This document shows positions 35,379-46,678 of a DNA stretch of 64,000 bases, piece by piece; position 1 is the stretch's first letter; each line of letters starts with the position of its first letter. The translations under genes were made by a program, and so were the position numbers. This stretch comes from Oscillospiraceae bacterium (GTDB taxonomy: Bacteria; Bacillota; Clostridia; Oscillospirales; Oscillospiraceae). Where the stretch lies: the NCBI GenBank assembly GCA_902775985.1, contig CACYOR010000001.1, positions 124,001 to 188,000 on the forward strand, written 5' to 3'. The notes below the pieces were generated by a model. It was not told the DNA's origin and ran no database searches. It worked only from the letters and a program-made list of their open reading frames with translations.

Positions 35379-36878
35379 ATGGAAATAAACTTTCTGAACA
35401 AAACAATAAATGTCTATCAGGAATACCGTGTACCGGATAAACGAGTTCAAATCACGGTGGAGAGTGTGGTTCCGGATGTGAACGAAGATATCGGACGCAT
35501 TGTCACCGTGAAACCGACGGTGTTGCTGAAGCGCAAGGAAAAAAGCGCCTTCGGAATCACGGTTGGCGGACTTTTATCGCTTTCTCTTCTCTATATTGGT
35601 GAAGAGAGCAATCGGATCTCTTGCGTGAAGATGCAAAAAGAGTTTGAACTCACGTATGAAATCGATGGTATTGATTCCGATAGCCTGGCACAGATCAGGC
35701 TGAAGCCAGGCAGCGCAGAAGCTCGGGTCCTGAACCCGCGAAAGGTTTCCGTCACAGTGGAAGTGGTCGGAGAGTTAAACTGCTTCCGTCAGGAAACGCT
35801 TGTTGTGGACACTTCGCTGCCAAGCGATGTTGAGGATATGCTCTATGTAAAACCGGAACGTGCCAAGTCGACGATAATCAATGCCGTCTGCGAAAAGAGC
35901 TTTGCTCTGAACGAGCAGTACCGGCTCCCGGACAACCAGCCGCAAGCGCGAGAACTGCTGACAGAAGACATCCGAATGAGCGTGGAGAATGTGGAACAGG
36001 TTGGCAGTCGTGTTGTGGTGAAGGGGAAAGTATGGGCCGAGATCTGGTATCTCCCCGATGAAAGCAATCAGGCCGTCAAGACAGAATTCAGTTCGCCCTT
36101 TTCTCAAATCGTAGACACCGGCGCGGAGGAGTGCGTCAGCAGTACAGCCACCCTAAACATAACGAACACATACTTCGATCTGGTGGATACCATCAGCGGT
36201 GACAAGGCCCTGGACATGGAAGTCCACGCTGTCCTGCAGTTGGTAAGCAGGGCCGAGCAGGAGATAGACTATCTCTCAGACGCTTACAGCAACCGTCTGC
36301 CGCTTACTTGCAGCAGCAAAAGCATGGTGTTTAAAGAAATGAGCGCTATGCAGGCACGTGTTTTAGACATAGAGCAGGATGTGAATCTCGGAGATGAATG
36401 TGGGGAAATCTTCAGTGTCTTTTCCTCGCTAACGCAAATCGGAGTAAATAACACAGAACTTAACGCGCAGGTGAATCTGGATTTTGTTTACGGAGCGGAA
36501 GAGGGAAAACCAAACGCCGCGAGAAGGCTTGTTTCTATCCACTTGACAGATTTCCCATCTGGGATGAGACTCCTTGACGCGCGTGTTCTTCGCGTGGATG
36601 TAAAGGCGGAAAAAGGGCGTGTATGCTGTTTCCTTTCCATCGAGATTGTCTTTCAGACAGAATCGGAGCAGGAACTCTCCCTTCTGGATGCGGTCACACT
36701 TGCAGACGAGGCCGAGACATATCGGGATCTGCCAAGTGTCAGTCTGGTGCGCGTAGGAAAGGAAGATCTCTGGGATCTGGCCAAAACCTATCATTCCAGT
36801 ATCAAGGGAATCGAAAGACTAAATCCAATCGAAGGCATGCTTTCTGGCAGAGTTTTGTTGATCCCGCGGGAAAGTTAA
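35379..36878 (+). CDS. sipL: SipL-like spore coat protein (DUF3794/SPOCS repeats and C-terminal LysM)
   Basis: The protein has 499 residues: an N-terminal domain, then DUF3794 (SPOCS) regions (for example PDVNEDIGRIVTVKPTVLLK and later copies near residues 160-290 and 300-430) and a C-terminal LysM domain near 450-497 (VGKEDLWDLAKTYHSSIKGI). This is the layout of SipL, which binds SpoIVA and is needed for coat localisation in Clostridioides difficile. It has no signal peptide, which fits the mother-cell cytoplasm. It follows spoVM directly, which strengthens the reading. Confidence 0.82.
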   Translation: MEINFLNKTINVYQEYRVPDKRVQITVESVVPDVNEDIGRIVTVKPTVLLKRKEKSAFGITVGGLLSLSLLYIGEESNRISCVKMQKEFELTYEIDGIDSDSLAQIRLKPGSAEARVLNPRKVSVTVEVVGELNCFRQETLVVDTSLPSDVEDMLYVKPERAKSTIINAVCEKSFALNEQYRLPDNQPQARELLTEDIRMSVENVEQVGSRVVVKGKVWAEIWYLPDESNQAVKTEFSSPFSQIVDTGAEECVSSTATLNITNTYFDLVDTISGDKALDMEVHAVLQLVSRAEQEIDYLSDAYSNRLPLTCSSKSMVFKEMSAMQARVLDIEQDVNLGDECGEIFSVFSSLTQIGVNNTELNAQVNLDFVYGAEEGKPNAARRLVSIHLTDFPSGMRLLDARVLRVDVKAEKGRVCCFLSIEIVFQTESEQELSLLDAVTLADEAETYRDLPSVSLVRVGKEDLWDLAKTYHSSIKGIERLNPIEGMLSGRVLLIPRES

Positions 36879-36887
36879 GATTTCCCC

Positions 36888-36916
36888 TTGCCAGAATACC
36901 GCGCTTATGGTAAAAT
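36888..36916 (+). promoter_or_regulatory. Promoter of yebC
   Basis: TTGCCA (36888-36893), 17 nt, TAAAAT (36911-36916), 38 nt before ATG 36954. Confidence 0.7.
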
Positions 36917-36953
36917 ATCAGCCGTTAAATGAAACAAAAGAGGAGTTGTTACC

Positions 36954-37682
36954 ATGTCCGGACATTCCAAATGGCACAATATACAGAAAACCAAGGGTGC
37001 GGCCGACGCCAAGCGCGCGCAGGCTTTTACGAAGATCGCCCGTGAAATGATCGTCGCGGTTAAGGAAGGCGGCGGCGGTGATCCCCGCAGCAATTCCAAA
37101 CTGGCTGCTGTCATTGCAAAAGCAAAGGCTGCCAATATGCCTAACGATAATATCAAGCGCACAATCGACAAGGCCCTCGGTGCCGGTAATACCGAGAACT
37201 ATGAAAAGATTGTCTATGAAGGCTATGGCCCCCAGGGAGTGGCCGTCATTGTCGAGACCATGACGGATAACCGCAACCGTACGGCCGGTGAGATGCGTCA
37301 CTACTTTGATAAGTATGGCGGAAACATGGGTGCGGCCAACTGCGTGTCTTGGTCCTTCGACAAGAAGGGCGTTATTGTCATCGATAACGAGGACGAGGAC
37401 CTGGACGAGGATACGGTGATGATGGACGCGCTGGATTGCGGGGCTGCCGATTTTGAAGCCGAAGACGAAGTTATGACCGTCTATACCGGGGAAGATGACG
37501 TTGCGGCAGTCGCTGACGCGCTGACGGCAAAGGGCTATAAGCTGCTCTCTGCCCAGGTTGAGATGCTGCCTCAGAACGGCTATATCAAGCTGACAAACGA
37601 GGACGATATCAAGAACATGCAGAAGATGCTACGAGGACGATATCAAGAACATGCAGAAGATGCTGGATATGTTCGAGGATAA
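36954..37682 (+). CDS. yebC: YebC/TACO1-family protein with a frameshifted C-terminus
   Basis: YebC-family proteins help translation of proline-rich or stalling sequences or act as regulators. The start [11 protein letters not shown] and the body (GRDPRSN-type [23 protein letters not shown]) are normal. The last 18 codons are not: a perfect 34-nt tandem duplication at 37597-37664 shifts the frame, giving a 242-residue protein ending [18 protein letters not shown]. With one copy the frame reads [20 protein letters not shown] to TAA at 37728 (246 residues), the usual family ending. The core fold is intact, so partial function may remain. Confidence 0.9.
   Translation: MSGHSKWHNIQKTKGAADAKRAQAFTKIAREMIVAVKEGGGGDPRSNSKLAAVIAKAKAANMPNDNIKRTIDKALGAGNTENYEKIVYEGYGPQGVAVIVETMTDNRNRTAGEMRHYFDKYGGNMGAANCVSWSFDKKGVIVIDNEDEDLDEDTVMMDALDCGAADFEAEDEVMTVYTGEDDVAAVADALTAKGYKLLSAQVEMLPQNGYIKLTNEDDIKNMQKMLRGRYQEHAEDAGYVRG
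37597..37664 (+). repeat. Perfect 34-nt tandem duplication inside yebC
   Basis: The unit at 37597-37630 (starts ACGAGGACGATATCAAG, ends AAGATGCT) is repeated without change at 37631-37664. Because 34 is not a multiple of three, the second copy and everything after it is read in a new frame. Confidence 0.97.
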
Positions 37683-37744
37683 CGACGACGTTCAGAACGT
37701 CTGGCATAACTGGGAAGACGCGGAATAATTATTACGAAATTTAC

Positions 37745-37787
37745 AAACGGAAACGCCATCGCAGCAAATGCGGTGGCGTTTCCGTTT
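37745..37787. terminator. Bidirectional terminator between yebC and luxS
   Basis: A 19-bp stem with one G-U pair (arms 37745-37763 and 37769-37787) has A-rich and T-rich flanks, between convergent genes. It lies after the original yebC stop at 37728. Confidence 0.88.
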
Positions 37788-37826
37788 CTTTGATTATGGA
37801 TAAGAAATGGCAAAATGAGTGCTGTC

Positions 37827-38345
37827 TCACGAATCAAAGAACTGTTGTCCATCGTCCGTAATCAGGCGCTCCGCTTTCGGATACTCAAAGATTGCGGGAT
37901 TGTCCGCGTTCGAAGCGAGGTAGTCGGCAAATCTCGCTGCGTACCATTTTGCCATCCCGAGGTTATGCATAAGATAATTTCCGCAGTTCTCCGGGGCGGT
38001 GCCGGGAACGCTTTGTGCATCCTCCACCGCCCGGAAAGCTCTGAGCACCAAATCAAAGATTTCACGTGGGGAACGATCGCCTTTAAGGATGAGGTAAAAA
38101 CCGGTCAGGCAGCCCATCGGCCCCCAATAGATGATCTCATTCTTCCAGTCCGGATCGTTCCGCAGGAACGTGGCAATGATGTGCTCGAGCGAGTGCATCG
38201 CCGCCACATCGACTGCCGGCTCTCTATTCGGCCTCGTCAGCCGGATATCATAGGTTGTGACGATGCCGCTGCCGACCTGATCCACCCGGCTGGTAAAAAT
38301 GCCGGGAACAATCGCTCTGTGATCAACGGAAAAACTCGGTATCAT
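37827..38345 (-). CDS. luxS: S-ribosylhomocysteine lyase LuxS
   Basis: LuxS splits S-ribosylhomocysteine to homocysteine and the AI-2 precursor, in the activated methyl cycle. The protein has 172 residues with the iron-binding HSLEH motif and GCLTGFY with the catalytic Cys. ATG 38345 is chosen because GAAAGGAG lies 10 nt ahead; a further start at 38375 would place that site inside the coding region. It is downstream of rnpB on the same strand. Whether AI-2 is a signal here cannot be judged. Confidence 0.94.
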   Translation of the reverse strand: MIPSFSVDHRAIVPGIFTSRVDQVGSGIVTTYDIRLTRPNREPAVDVAAMHSLEHIIATFLRNDPDWKNEIIYWGPMGCLTGFYLILKGDRSPREIFDLVLRAFRAVEDAQSVPGTAPENCGNYLMHNLGMAKWYAARFADYLASNADNPAIFEYPKAERLITDDGQQFFDS

Positions 38346-38410
38346 ACCCCATTTTCTCCTTTCAATAAGCGCCATGCTTCTGGTATGTCCTTTGCATCAA
38401 CGTGAATTAT

Positions 38411-38777
38411 ATGCCGTATGAGCAGATCGATAAGCCGGGTTCTGTCGAGAACGACCATCTATCTAGACCCAGGGTTGCCCCTGGGCTCAAGCCACCTCCT
38501 CGGGACGACCGGGCCGGCCTGCGTGTCCCTCCACGGTGTTGCTCCGGATAGAGTTTACAGCGTCGCCATGTCTCCATGGGACGGGTGAGCTCTTACCTCG
38601 CCTTTCCACCCTTACAGCACCCCGACAAGCGGAGGCTGCGGTATATCTCTGTTGCACTTGTCCGAGGGTTGCCCCTGGCGGGTGTTACCCGTTATCCTTG
38701 CCCTGTGGAGCCCGGACTTTCCTCATTCACAAGCTTTCGCTTTGTGCCCGCGGTCGTTTGACCTGCTCATACGGCTG
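38411..38777 (-). ncRNA. rnpB: RNase P RNA
   Basis: On the minus strand the sequence has the universal P4 element GAGGAAAGTCCGGGCTCC (around 38707-38724) and the 3' block ACAGAACCCGGCTTATC. The two ends pair in a long P1 (GCCGTATGAGCAG / CTGCTCATACGGC). Length about 365 nt suits a type A bacterial RNase P RNA, the catalytic RNA that matures tRNA 5' ends. It fills most of the gap between luxS and murD. Exact ends are estimated from P1. Confidence 0.95.
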
Positions 38778-38779
38778 AT

Positions 38780-38808
38780 ATTCTACCCAATTTCAAAGGT
38801 GAAGTCAA
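38780..38808 (-). promoter_or_regulatory. Promoter of rnpB
   Basis: On the minus strand, TTGACT (38808-38803), 17 nt, TAGAAT (38785-38780), ending a few bases before the P1 helix. Strong, as expected for a stable RNA. Confidence 0.85.
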
Positions 38809-38817
38809 CAAATTTTC

Positions 38818-38846
38818 TTGTAATGCCCGCAGAAACGCAGTATAAT
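38818..38846 (+). promoter_or_regulatory. Promoter of murD
   Basis: TTGTAA (38818-38823), 17 nt, TATAAT (38841-38846), divergent from the rnpB promoter with the -35 boxes about 10 nt apart. Confidence 0.75.
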
Positions 38847-38877
38847 AAAGTGATATGATATTGAAAAGAGGCACGAC

Positions 38878-40260
38878 ATGAGCTTAGACGAATATGTTCA
38901 GTCCCTTAACGATAAATCCATAGCAGTCATCGGAATCGGCGTCAGCAATACCCCGCTGATCGAGCTGCTCTGCTCCCACGGCTGCGATGTGACCGCCTGC
39001 GATAAACGTACAAAAGAGCAGATGGGGGAAGAGGCGGCAAGGCTCAAGGCCTTGGGCGTAAAGCTGAAACTGGGGGAGGATTACCTGGAGGACCTCCATC
39101 AGGATGTTATTTTCCGTACGCCAGGACTGATGCCTTTTGATCCTCATTTAACGGCCGCAAAAGAACGGGGCAGTCTGATTACCTCCGAAATGGAGGTGTT
39201 CTTTGCCCTCTGCCCCTGCCGGATCATTGCTGTGACCGGGAGCGACGGAAAGACGACAACAACGACCATCATCTCCGAACTTCTGAAGGCGGCCGGTTAT
39301 CGCGTGCATCTGGGCGGGAACATCGGTCATCCGCTTCTCTGTGAAGTTCCGGAGATGAAAGAGGACGATTATGCGGTTCTTGAGCTCAGTTCTTTTCAGC
39401 TTCACAGCATGAACTGCCGTCCGCACGTGGCGGTTATTACCAACATTTCCCCCAATCATCTGGATAAGCATCTGGACTATCAGGACTATATCGACGCCAA
39501 ACGTTCCATCTTCTTACAACAGCAGCCGGAAGACCGTCTGGTTTTAAAGCTGGAAGATGAGCAAAGCGCGTATTACGCCTCTGCGGCCCGTTCACAAATC
39601 TGCTATTTCTCGGATAAAAACCGGACACAGAAGGGGACATTCTGCCTGGGCGATATCATCTGCCGTGTTGATGGTGAAACCTGCGAACCGATCCTGGCGA
39701 AGGGCGACATCCGTCTTCCCGGCGAGCACAACGTGCTCAATTACCTGGCCGCTTTTGAAGCGACACGGGGCCTGGTCAACGCCGAAATCTGTAAGCAGGT
39801 GGCCATGAGCTTCAAGGGGGTGGAGCACCGCCTGGAGCAGGTTCGGGAGCTTCGCGGCGTCACCTATATTAACGATTCCATCGGCTCCAGCCCCAGCCGC
39901 ACCATTGCCGGGCTGCATGCTTTGAAACGCAAACCGATTGTGATTGCCGGCGGGTATGACAAACACATTCCGTTTGACGGTTTGGGAGATGAACTCTGCC
40001 GCTATGCGAAGGCTGTTTTTCTGACAGGGGATACAGCCGAAACAATTAAAAATGCGATTATGGCCTCGCCCTACTTTGCAGAGAGCCACTTGAATGTGAC
40101 TATGGTCGAAGATTTTACCGAAACCATCCGCGCGGCTGCAGCGTCGGCCCAGGAAGGGGATATTGTTTTGCTTTCTCCGGCCTGCGCCTCCTTTGATCAT
40201 TTTCGGAACTTCGCCGAGCGAGGCAATCTTTTTAAAAAAATCGTTATGGAGTTAGAATAA
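38878..40260 (+). CDS. murD: UDP-N-acetylmuramoylalanine-D-glutamate ligase MurD
   Basis: MurD adds D-Glu to UDP-MurNAc-L-Ala in the cytoplasm. The protein has 460 residues with an N-terminal Rossmann domain (IAVIGIGVSNTPL), ATP loop GSDGKTTTTT and Mur ligase motifs HNVLNYLAA and NDSIGSSPSRT. It is here outside a mur/fts cluster, with its own promoter. The following gene starts directly at the next base. Confidence 0.95.
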   Translation: MSLDEYVQSLNDKSIAVIGIGVSNTPLIELLCSHGCDVTACDKRTKEQMGEEAARLKALGVKLKLGEDYLEDLHQDVIFRTPGLMPFDPHLTAAKERGSLITSEMEVFFALCPCRIIAVTGSDGKTTTTTIISELLKAAGYRVHLGGNIGHPLLCEVPEMKEDDYAVLELSSFQLHSMNCRPHVAVITNISPNHLDKHLDYQDYIDAKRSIFLQQQPEDRLVLKLEDEQSAYYASAARSQICYFSDKNRTQKGTFCLGDIICRVDGETCEPILAKGDIRLPGEHNVLNYLAAFEATRGLVNAEICKQVAMSFKGVEHRLEQVRELRGVTYINDSIGSSPSRTIAGLHALKRKPIVIAGGYDKHIPFDGLGDELCRYAKAVFLTGDTAETIKNAIMASPYFAESHLNVTMVEDFTETIRAAAASAQEGDIVLLSPACASFDHFRNFAERGNLFKKIVMELE

Positions 40261-41517
40261 ATGAAAGTTACGGATATCCGCCCCGAGGTTTACGAACTGG
40301 CCCAGCGCGCTCAGCAACGCTGCCTGCACCGGTTTCAGGAAATCGACGCTGTGGCGGAACAGAATACCCGCCGCGTCATGGCCGCTTTTCAGGACAATCG
40401 GGTTTCCGACAGCTGTTTTGCCGGGACCACAGGCTACGGCTATGACGATCTCGGACGCGATACGCTGGATCAAATCTATGCGCAGATTTTCGGGACGGAA
40501 GCTGCCTTAGTTCGCCTCGGCTTTGTCAACGGTACCCATGCGCTGACAGCGGCTATGTTTTCTCTGGCAAAACCGGGGGAGACGATTCTGGCTGTGACAG
40601 GCACACCGTATGATACGCTTCAAAATGCGATCGGCCTCACCGGCGACGGTTTTGGTTCCCTGAAATTCTATGGCATCGGATATGCTCAGGTCGATCTGGC
40701 CGAAAACGGGGAACCGGACTATGCCGCCATTGAGAAGGCGGCGGCCGAACCCAAAGTTACCGGTATCATGATCCAGCGTTCCCGCGGTTATGCGGATCGC
40801 AAAGCACTGACCGTTCAGGAAATCGGGGAGATCGTTAAAACAATTCGACGCGTCAATCCGAAGGCCGATATTATGGTGGATAACTGCTATGGCGAGTTCA
40901 CCGATGTGATCGAACCGACACATGTCGGTGTGGATATCATTGCCGGATCGCTGATCAAGAATCCCGGCGGAGGGCTTGCCCCAACAGGCGGTTATGTGGC
41001 CGGGAAAGCGGAATTGGTGGAACGCGCGGCTGTCCGGCTCACCACACCCGGGATCGGCGGTGAATGCGGATCTACCCTTGGGAACAATCGGCTTTTGTAC
41101 CAGGGCTTGTTCTTTGCACCGCATGTGGTTGCCCAAGCGCTGAAAACAGCAGTGTTCTGTGCAGCGATGATGGAGGAGCTGGGGATTGAGACATCACCGG
41201 GCATCGACGAGAAGCGCTCGGATATTATCCAGATGGTTAAACTCGGTTCTCCCGAGAAAATGATCCGTTTCTGCGGCGGAATTCAGGCCGGCGCGCCAGT
41301 CGATTCCTATGCCACTCCGTTGCCCGCTCCCATGCCTGGCTATGACTGTCCGATCATTATGGCGGCCGGCGCGTTCATCCAGGGTTCGTCCATCGAACTC
41401 TCGGCGGACGGTCCCATGCGCGAACCGTATACGGTCTACATGCAGGGCGGGCTGACCTATGAATCCGGAAAGCTTGGTATTATGATGGCAGTCTCCGCCA
41501 TGTTGGACGAGGGATAA
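40261..41517 (+). CDS. PLP-dependent methionine gamma-lyase family protein (YnbB / aluminium-resistance type)
   Basis: This 418-residue fold type I PLP enzyme has the Schiff-base lysine in GSLIKNPGGGLAPTGGY. The sequence matches the YnbB group often named aluminium resistance protein or methionine gamma-lyase family. The true reaction is not settled; a carbon-sulphur lyase or transferase activity is likely. ATG is directly after the murD stop, so the two are co-transcribed. Confidence 0.88.
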   Translation: MKVTDIRPEVYELAQRAQQRCLHRFQEIDAVAEQNTRRVMAAFQDNRVSDSCFAGTTGYGYDDLGRDTLDQIYAQIFGTEAALVRLGFVNGTHALTAAMFSLAKPGETILAVTGTPYDTLQNAIGLTGDGFGSLKFYGIGYAQVDLAENGEPDYAAIEKAAAEPKVTGIMIQRSRGYADRKALTVQEIGEIVKTIRRVNPKADIMVDNCYGEFTDVIEPTHVGVDIIAGSLIKNPGGGLAPTGGYVAGKAELVERAAVRLTTPGIGGECGSTLGNNRLLYQGLFFAPHVVAQALKTAVFCAAMMEELGIETSPGIDEKRSDIIQMVKLGSPEKMIRFCGGIQAGAPVDSYATPLPAPMPGYDCPIIMAAGAFIQGSSIELSADGPMREPYTVYMQGGLTYESGKLGIMMAVSAMLDEG

Positions 41518-41542
41518 GCATAGAATACATGGGGGTGACTCC

Positions 41543-42205
41543 ATGTTGAAACGATTTCATGCTTCTTTTGCCGCTGATGCCGACCGGGCTGAAAAACGCT
41601 ATGGGAAAGCGGTTGCCTTTCTGACTGGTCTTGTAGGTCTGTTTCTGTTCCTCTCCGCGGCCGCGATGTTTTTAAAGGACATCTCCTCCCAGATTGCGGT
41701 CTCGGATGCCAGTGATATCGTCACGGTCCAGATCAACAAATCCATTGCTCAGATCATGCAGGAAGGGGACTATGACGGGGATTACTTTGTCACGTTTTCC
41801 AAGAATGACAGAGGAGAAGTCACCGCAATCAGCAGCAATATGGCGCGTATCAACGCGCTTTCCGCGATGATTCTGGATCGGGTCGTCGGCGCGACCGACA
41901 ATCGAACGTTGACGGTTGAGATCCCCTTGGGGAACCTGACGGGGATCAGCCTTCTGATGGGCCGCGGGCCCAGTGTTCCGGTGCAGATCATCACGCTGAC
42001 TTCTTCAAGGGTCGAATTCAACAACAGCATTGTGACAGCCGGGATCAACCAGACGAAACACCAGATCAATCTGGAAGTGAAAGTCGACATTAGCATTCTG
42101 ATCCCCTGGGCAACAGAAAGTGCCCAGGTCGTTACTGAGGTTCTGATTGCCGATACCATTATTGTCGGCCAGGTTCCGGAGACATATTTTAATCTGCAGA
42201 AATGA
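41543..42205 (+). CDS. yunB: Sporulation protein YunB
   Basis: This 220-residue protein has one N-terminal membrane helix (about residues 26-45) and an outside domain rich in beta strands ending NLEVKVDISILIPWATESAQ, as in YunB of spore-formers. In Bacillus YunB is a sigma-E regulon protein. ATG 41543 follows GGGGGTGAC. It sits between metabolic and repair genes, with no local spore operon. Confidence 0.85.
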   Translation: MLKRFHASFAADADRAEKRYGKAVAFLTGLVGLFLFLSAAAMFLKDISSQIAVSDASDIVTVQINKSIAQIMQEGDYDGDYFVTFSKNDRGEVTAISSNMARINALSAMILDRVVGATDNRTLTVEIPLGNLTGISLLMGRGPSVPVQIITLTSSRVEFNNSIVTAGINQTKHQINLEVKVDISILIPWATESAQVVTEVLIADTIIVGQVPETYFNLQK

Positions 42206-44688
<2,483 letters not shown>

Positions 44689-44710
44689 TTTGCATACGGG
44701 AGAGAGAAAT

Positions 44711-46663
44711 ATGGCAAAGCATCTTGAGGCAAGATCAAAACAAACGGTAAAAAAACAGAACGATATTTTGCCAAAACTGATCAAACTGAAGAAGCCGCCG
44801 AGAAGACGTTTTCACTACGAGCGCGCTTTTTCAACGATGGAAATGATCCCAATCCTGGCTGCAGTGATCCTGTTTATTGCGACCTGTCTTGCCCCGATCG
44901 GCCATCGGTTTAAGCTGCTTGCCTATGGAATCACAGCGCTTGTGGCTGGTTTTTCTATCCTACGCCATGCTTTTGAACGCATCCTTCGCCTGAGACTGCC
45001 GGACGAAGATTGCTTGATACTGCTGGCTGCTCTGGCTGCTTTTGCGGCGCGTGAGCCGGCAGCGGCAGCCCTGATCGTCATTCTGGGGCAGCTTGCGCGT
45101 CTTGTATCCGCCTATGCAATTGTCCGGAGCGCTCGGAGTGTGGATTTCCTGCGCGATATTCTCCCGGAAACGGCGCATGTGGAAGAGGAATATGGCGTGA
45201 TGGATATCGTCCCGGAAGAAGTGATAAAAGGGGATGTGCTGCTTGTAAAACAGAATGAAGCGTTTCCGGTGGATGCGGTGATCCTGGATGGAGCAGGTCC
45301 CATCGACACCTCTGTTTTTAACGGAAGTGAGACAACACGTCCGATCGGAGCAGGGGATGAGGTGATGTCCGGGTGCATCAATCGCGGGGAAGAACTGCGC
45401 GTCAAAGCTCTCCGCAGTTTTGATGATTCTTCTATGGCCCGCCATCTGCGGTCTTTGTCCGATACGGAAAAAGAGAAGACCTGGCTTGAGGATAGAATTG
45501 AGTTTTATTCCGCTTTCCTCGCGCCGGCGCTTCTCTGCCTGACCTTCATTTTTGGCCTGATTGTACCTCTCTTTTCTCATGCATGGCGCCCCGCCTTTCA
45601 GAAAGCTGCCATCCTTCTGCTGCTTGCCTCACCGGCCTCACTGCTTCTCTCCATCCCTGTTGCCTATCTTGGCGCCATGACCCGCGCATCCCGCGGCGGT
45701 ATTCTGATAAAAAGTAAAACGGTCCTGGAGAAGCTCTCCCATACCAAAACACTGATCTTCGGTAAAACGGGAACGATTACAGACGGCAACTATACGATCT
45801 CGGATGTTGTAGCCAACCGGGTTAAAGAGAAAGACCTGCTCGCCGTTGCCGCCGCTGCGGAGAGCTCTTCGCGTCATCCGATCGCACTCGCCATCAAACA
45901 GGCTGCCGGCTGGACGGCGGAAGATTCGGAGAAGGTCCTGGAGATTGAAGAGATCCCTGGGCGCGGCGTTACAGCCTTTATTGACGGAAAGCATGTCTAT
46001 GTCGGCAATGCGGCGCTTCTGGAAGAACACGGGATCTGGTTTCAGGTGCCCTCCCGCAGCGGTGCGGCCGTCCATGTCGCTGTGGAGAACGAATACTGGG
46101 GTCATATCCTGCTTGCCGACAAGATTCGGGAAGGCGCCTTTGACGCTATTGAAGAACTCCGCAGCGAGGGCGTTGACGATATCGTAATGCTGACAGGAGA
46201 TGTGCGCTCTGTCACGGCTCCTTTGGCTCGCTCCTTGAATTTTGACATGGTCAAGACGGAGCTCAGCACGGAGGATAAGCTCTCTGCTGTCAGCTTCCTG
46301 CGAAAGGGCCTGGGAAAAGGGGAGAGCCTCGCCTATGTGGGAGATGGCTTCCATGATTCCGCTCTGTTTGAAAGCGCTGATGTGGGAATCGCGCTGGACG
46401 CTATGGGGATGAACGAGTCCACATCCGCCGCCTCAGTTCTTCTGATAGATGAGGACATCCTTCGGGTTCCGGATGCGCTTCGCATTGCGGTGCGTTCTGA
46501 TCGCATCATTAAGGAAAACCTGATTCTTGCCGCTGCGATGAAGCTGGTGCTGCTTGTCTTGGCTCTGTGCGGTGTTCTGCCTATCCTGACGGCATCCATC
46601 GTTGATACACTTGCCAGCTGCCTTGTCTCTCTCAACGCGCTGAGATGCTTTATGATTCAGTAA
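44711..46663 (+). CDS. P-type (P1B-like) ATPase homologue lacking the catalytic aspartate
   Basis: The 650-residue protein aligns with heavy-metal P-type ATPases: actuator loop (FNGSETTRP, residues 203-211), nucleotide-domain HP motif (SSRHP, 386-390), MLTGD (493-497) and VGDGFHDS (543-550). But the phosphorylation motif DKTGT reads GKTGT (G351), the metal motif CPC is replaced by ASPASL (306-311) and the hinge Asn is His. No N-terminal metal-binding domain is present. It cannot run the normal phospho-enzyme cycle, so a regulatory or scaffolding role is inferred. ATG 44711 follows GGGAGAG. Confidence 0.8.
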   Translation: MAKHLEARSKQTVKKQNDILPKLIKLKKPPRRRFHYERAFSTMEMIPILAAVILFIATCLAPIGHRFKLLAYGITALVAGFSILRHAFERILRLRLPDEDCLILLAALAAFAAREPAAAALIVILGQLARLVSAYAIVRSARSVDFLRDILPETAHVEEEYGVMDIVPEEVIKGDVLLVKQNEAFPVDAVILDGAGPIDTSVFNGSETTRPIGAGDEVMSGCINRGEELRVKALRSFDDSSMARHLRSLSDTEKEKTWLEDRIEFYSAFLAPALLCLTFIFGLIVPLFSHAWRPAFQKAAILLLLASPASLLLSIPVAYLGAMTRASRGGILIKSKTVLEKLSHTKTLIFGKTGTITDGNYTISDVVANRVKEKDLLAVAAAAESSSRHPIALAIKQAAGWTAEDSEKVLEIEEIPGRGVTAFIDGKHVYVGNAALLEEHGIWFQVPSRSGAAVHVAVENEYWGHILLADKIREGAFDAIEELRSEGVDDIVMLTGDVRSVTAPLARSLNFDMVKTELSTEDKLSAVSFLRKGLGKGESLAYVGDGFHDSALFESADVGIALDAMGMNESTSAASVLLIDEDILRVPDALRIAVRSDRIIKENLILAAAMKLVLLVLALCGVLPILTASIVDTLASCLVSLNALRCFMIQ

Positions 46664-46678
46664 TAAGAGGATGCTCGT

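Noticed and set aside
38536..38858. Several short plus-strand frames
   Set aside because: They lie on the antisense side of RNase P RNA and have no ribosome binding sites.
40507..41136. 209-codon minus-strand frame
   Set aside because: Antisense to the PLP lyase, whose Lys motif and full length are clear.
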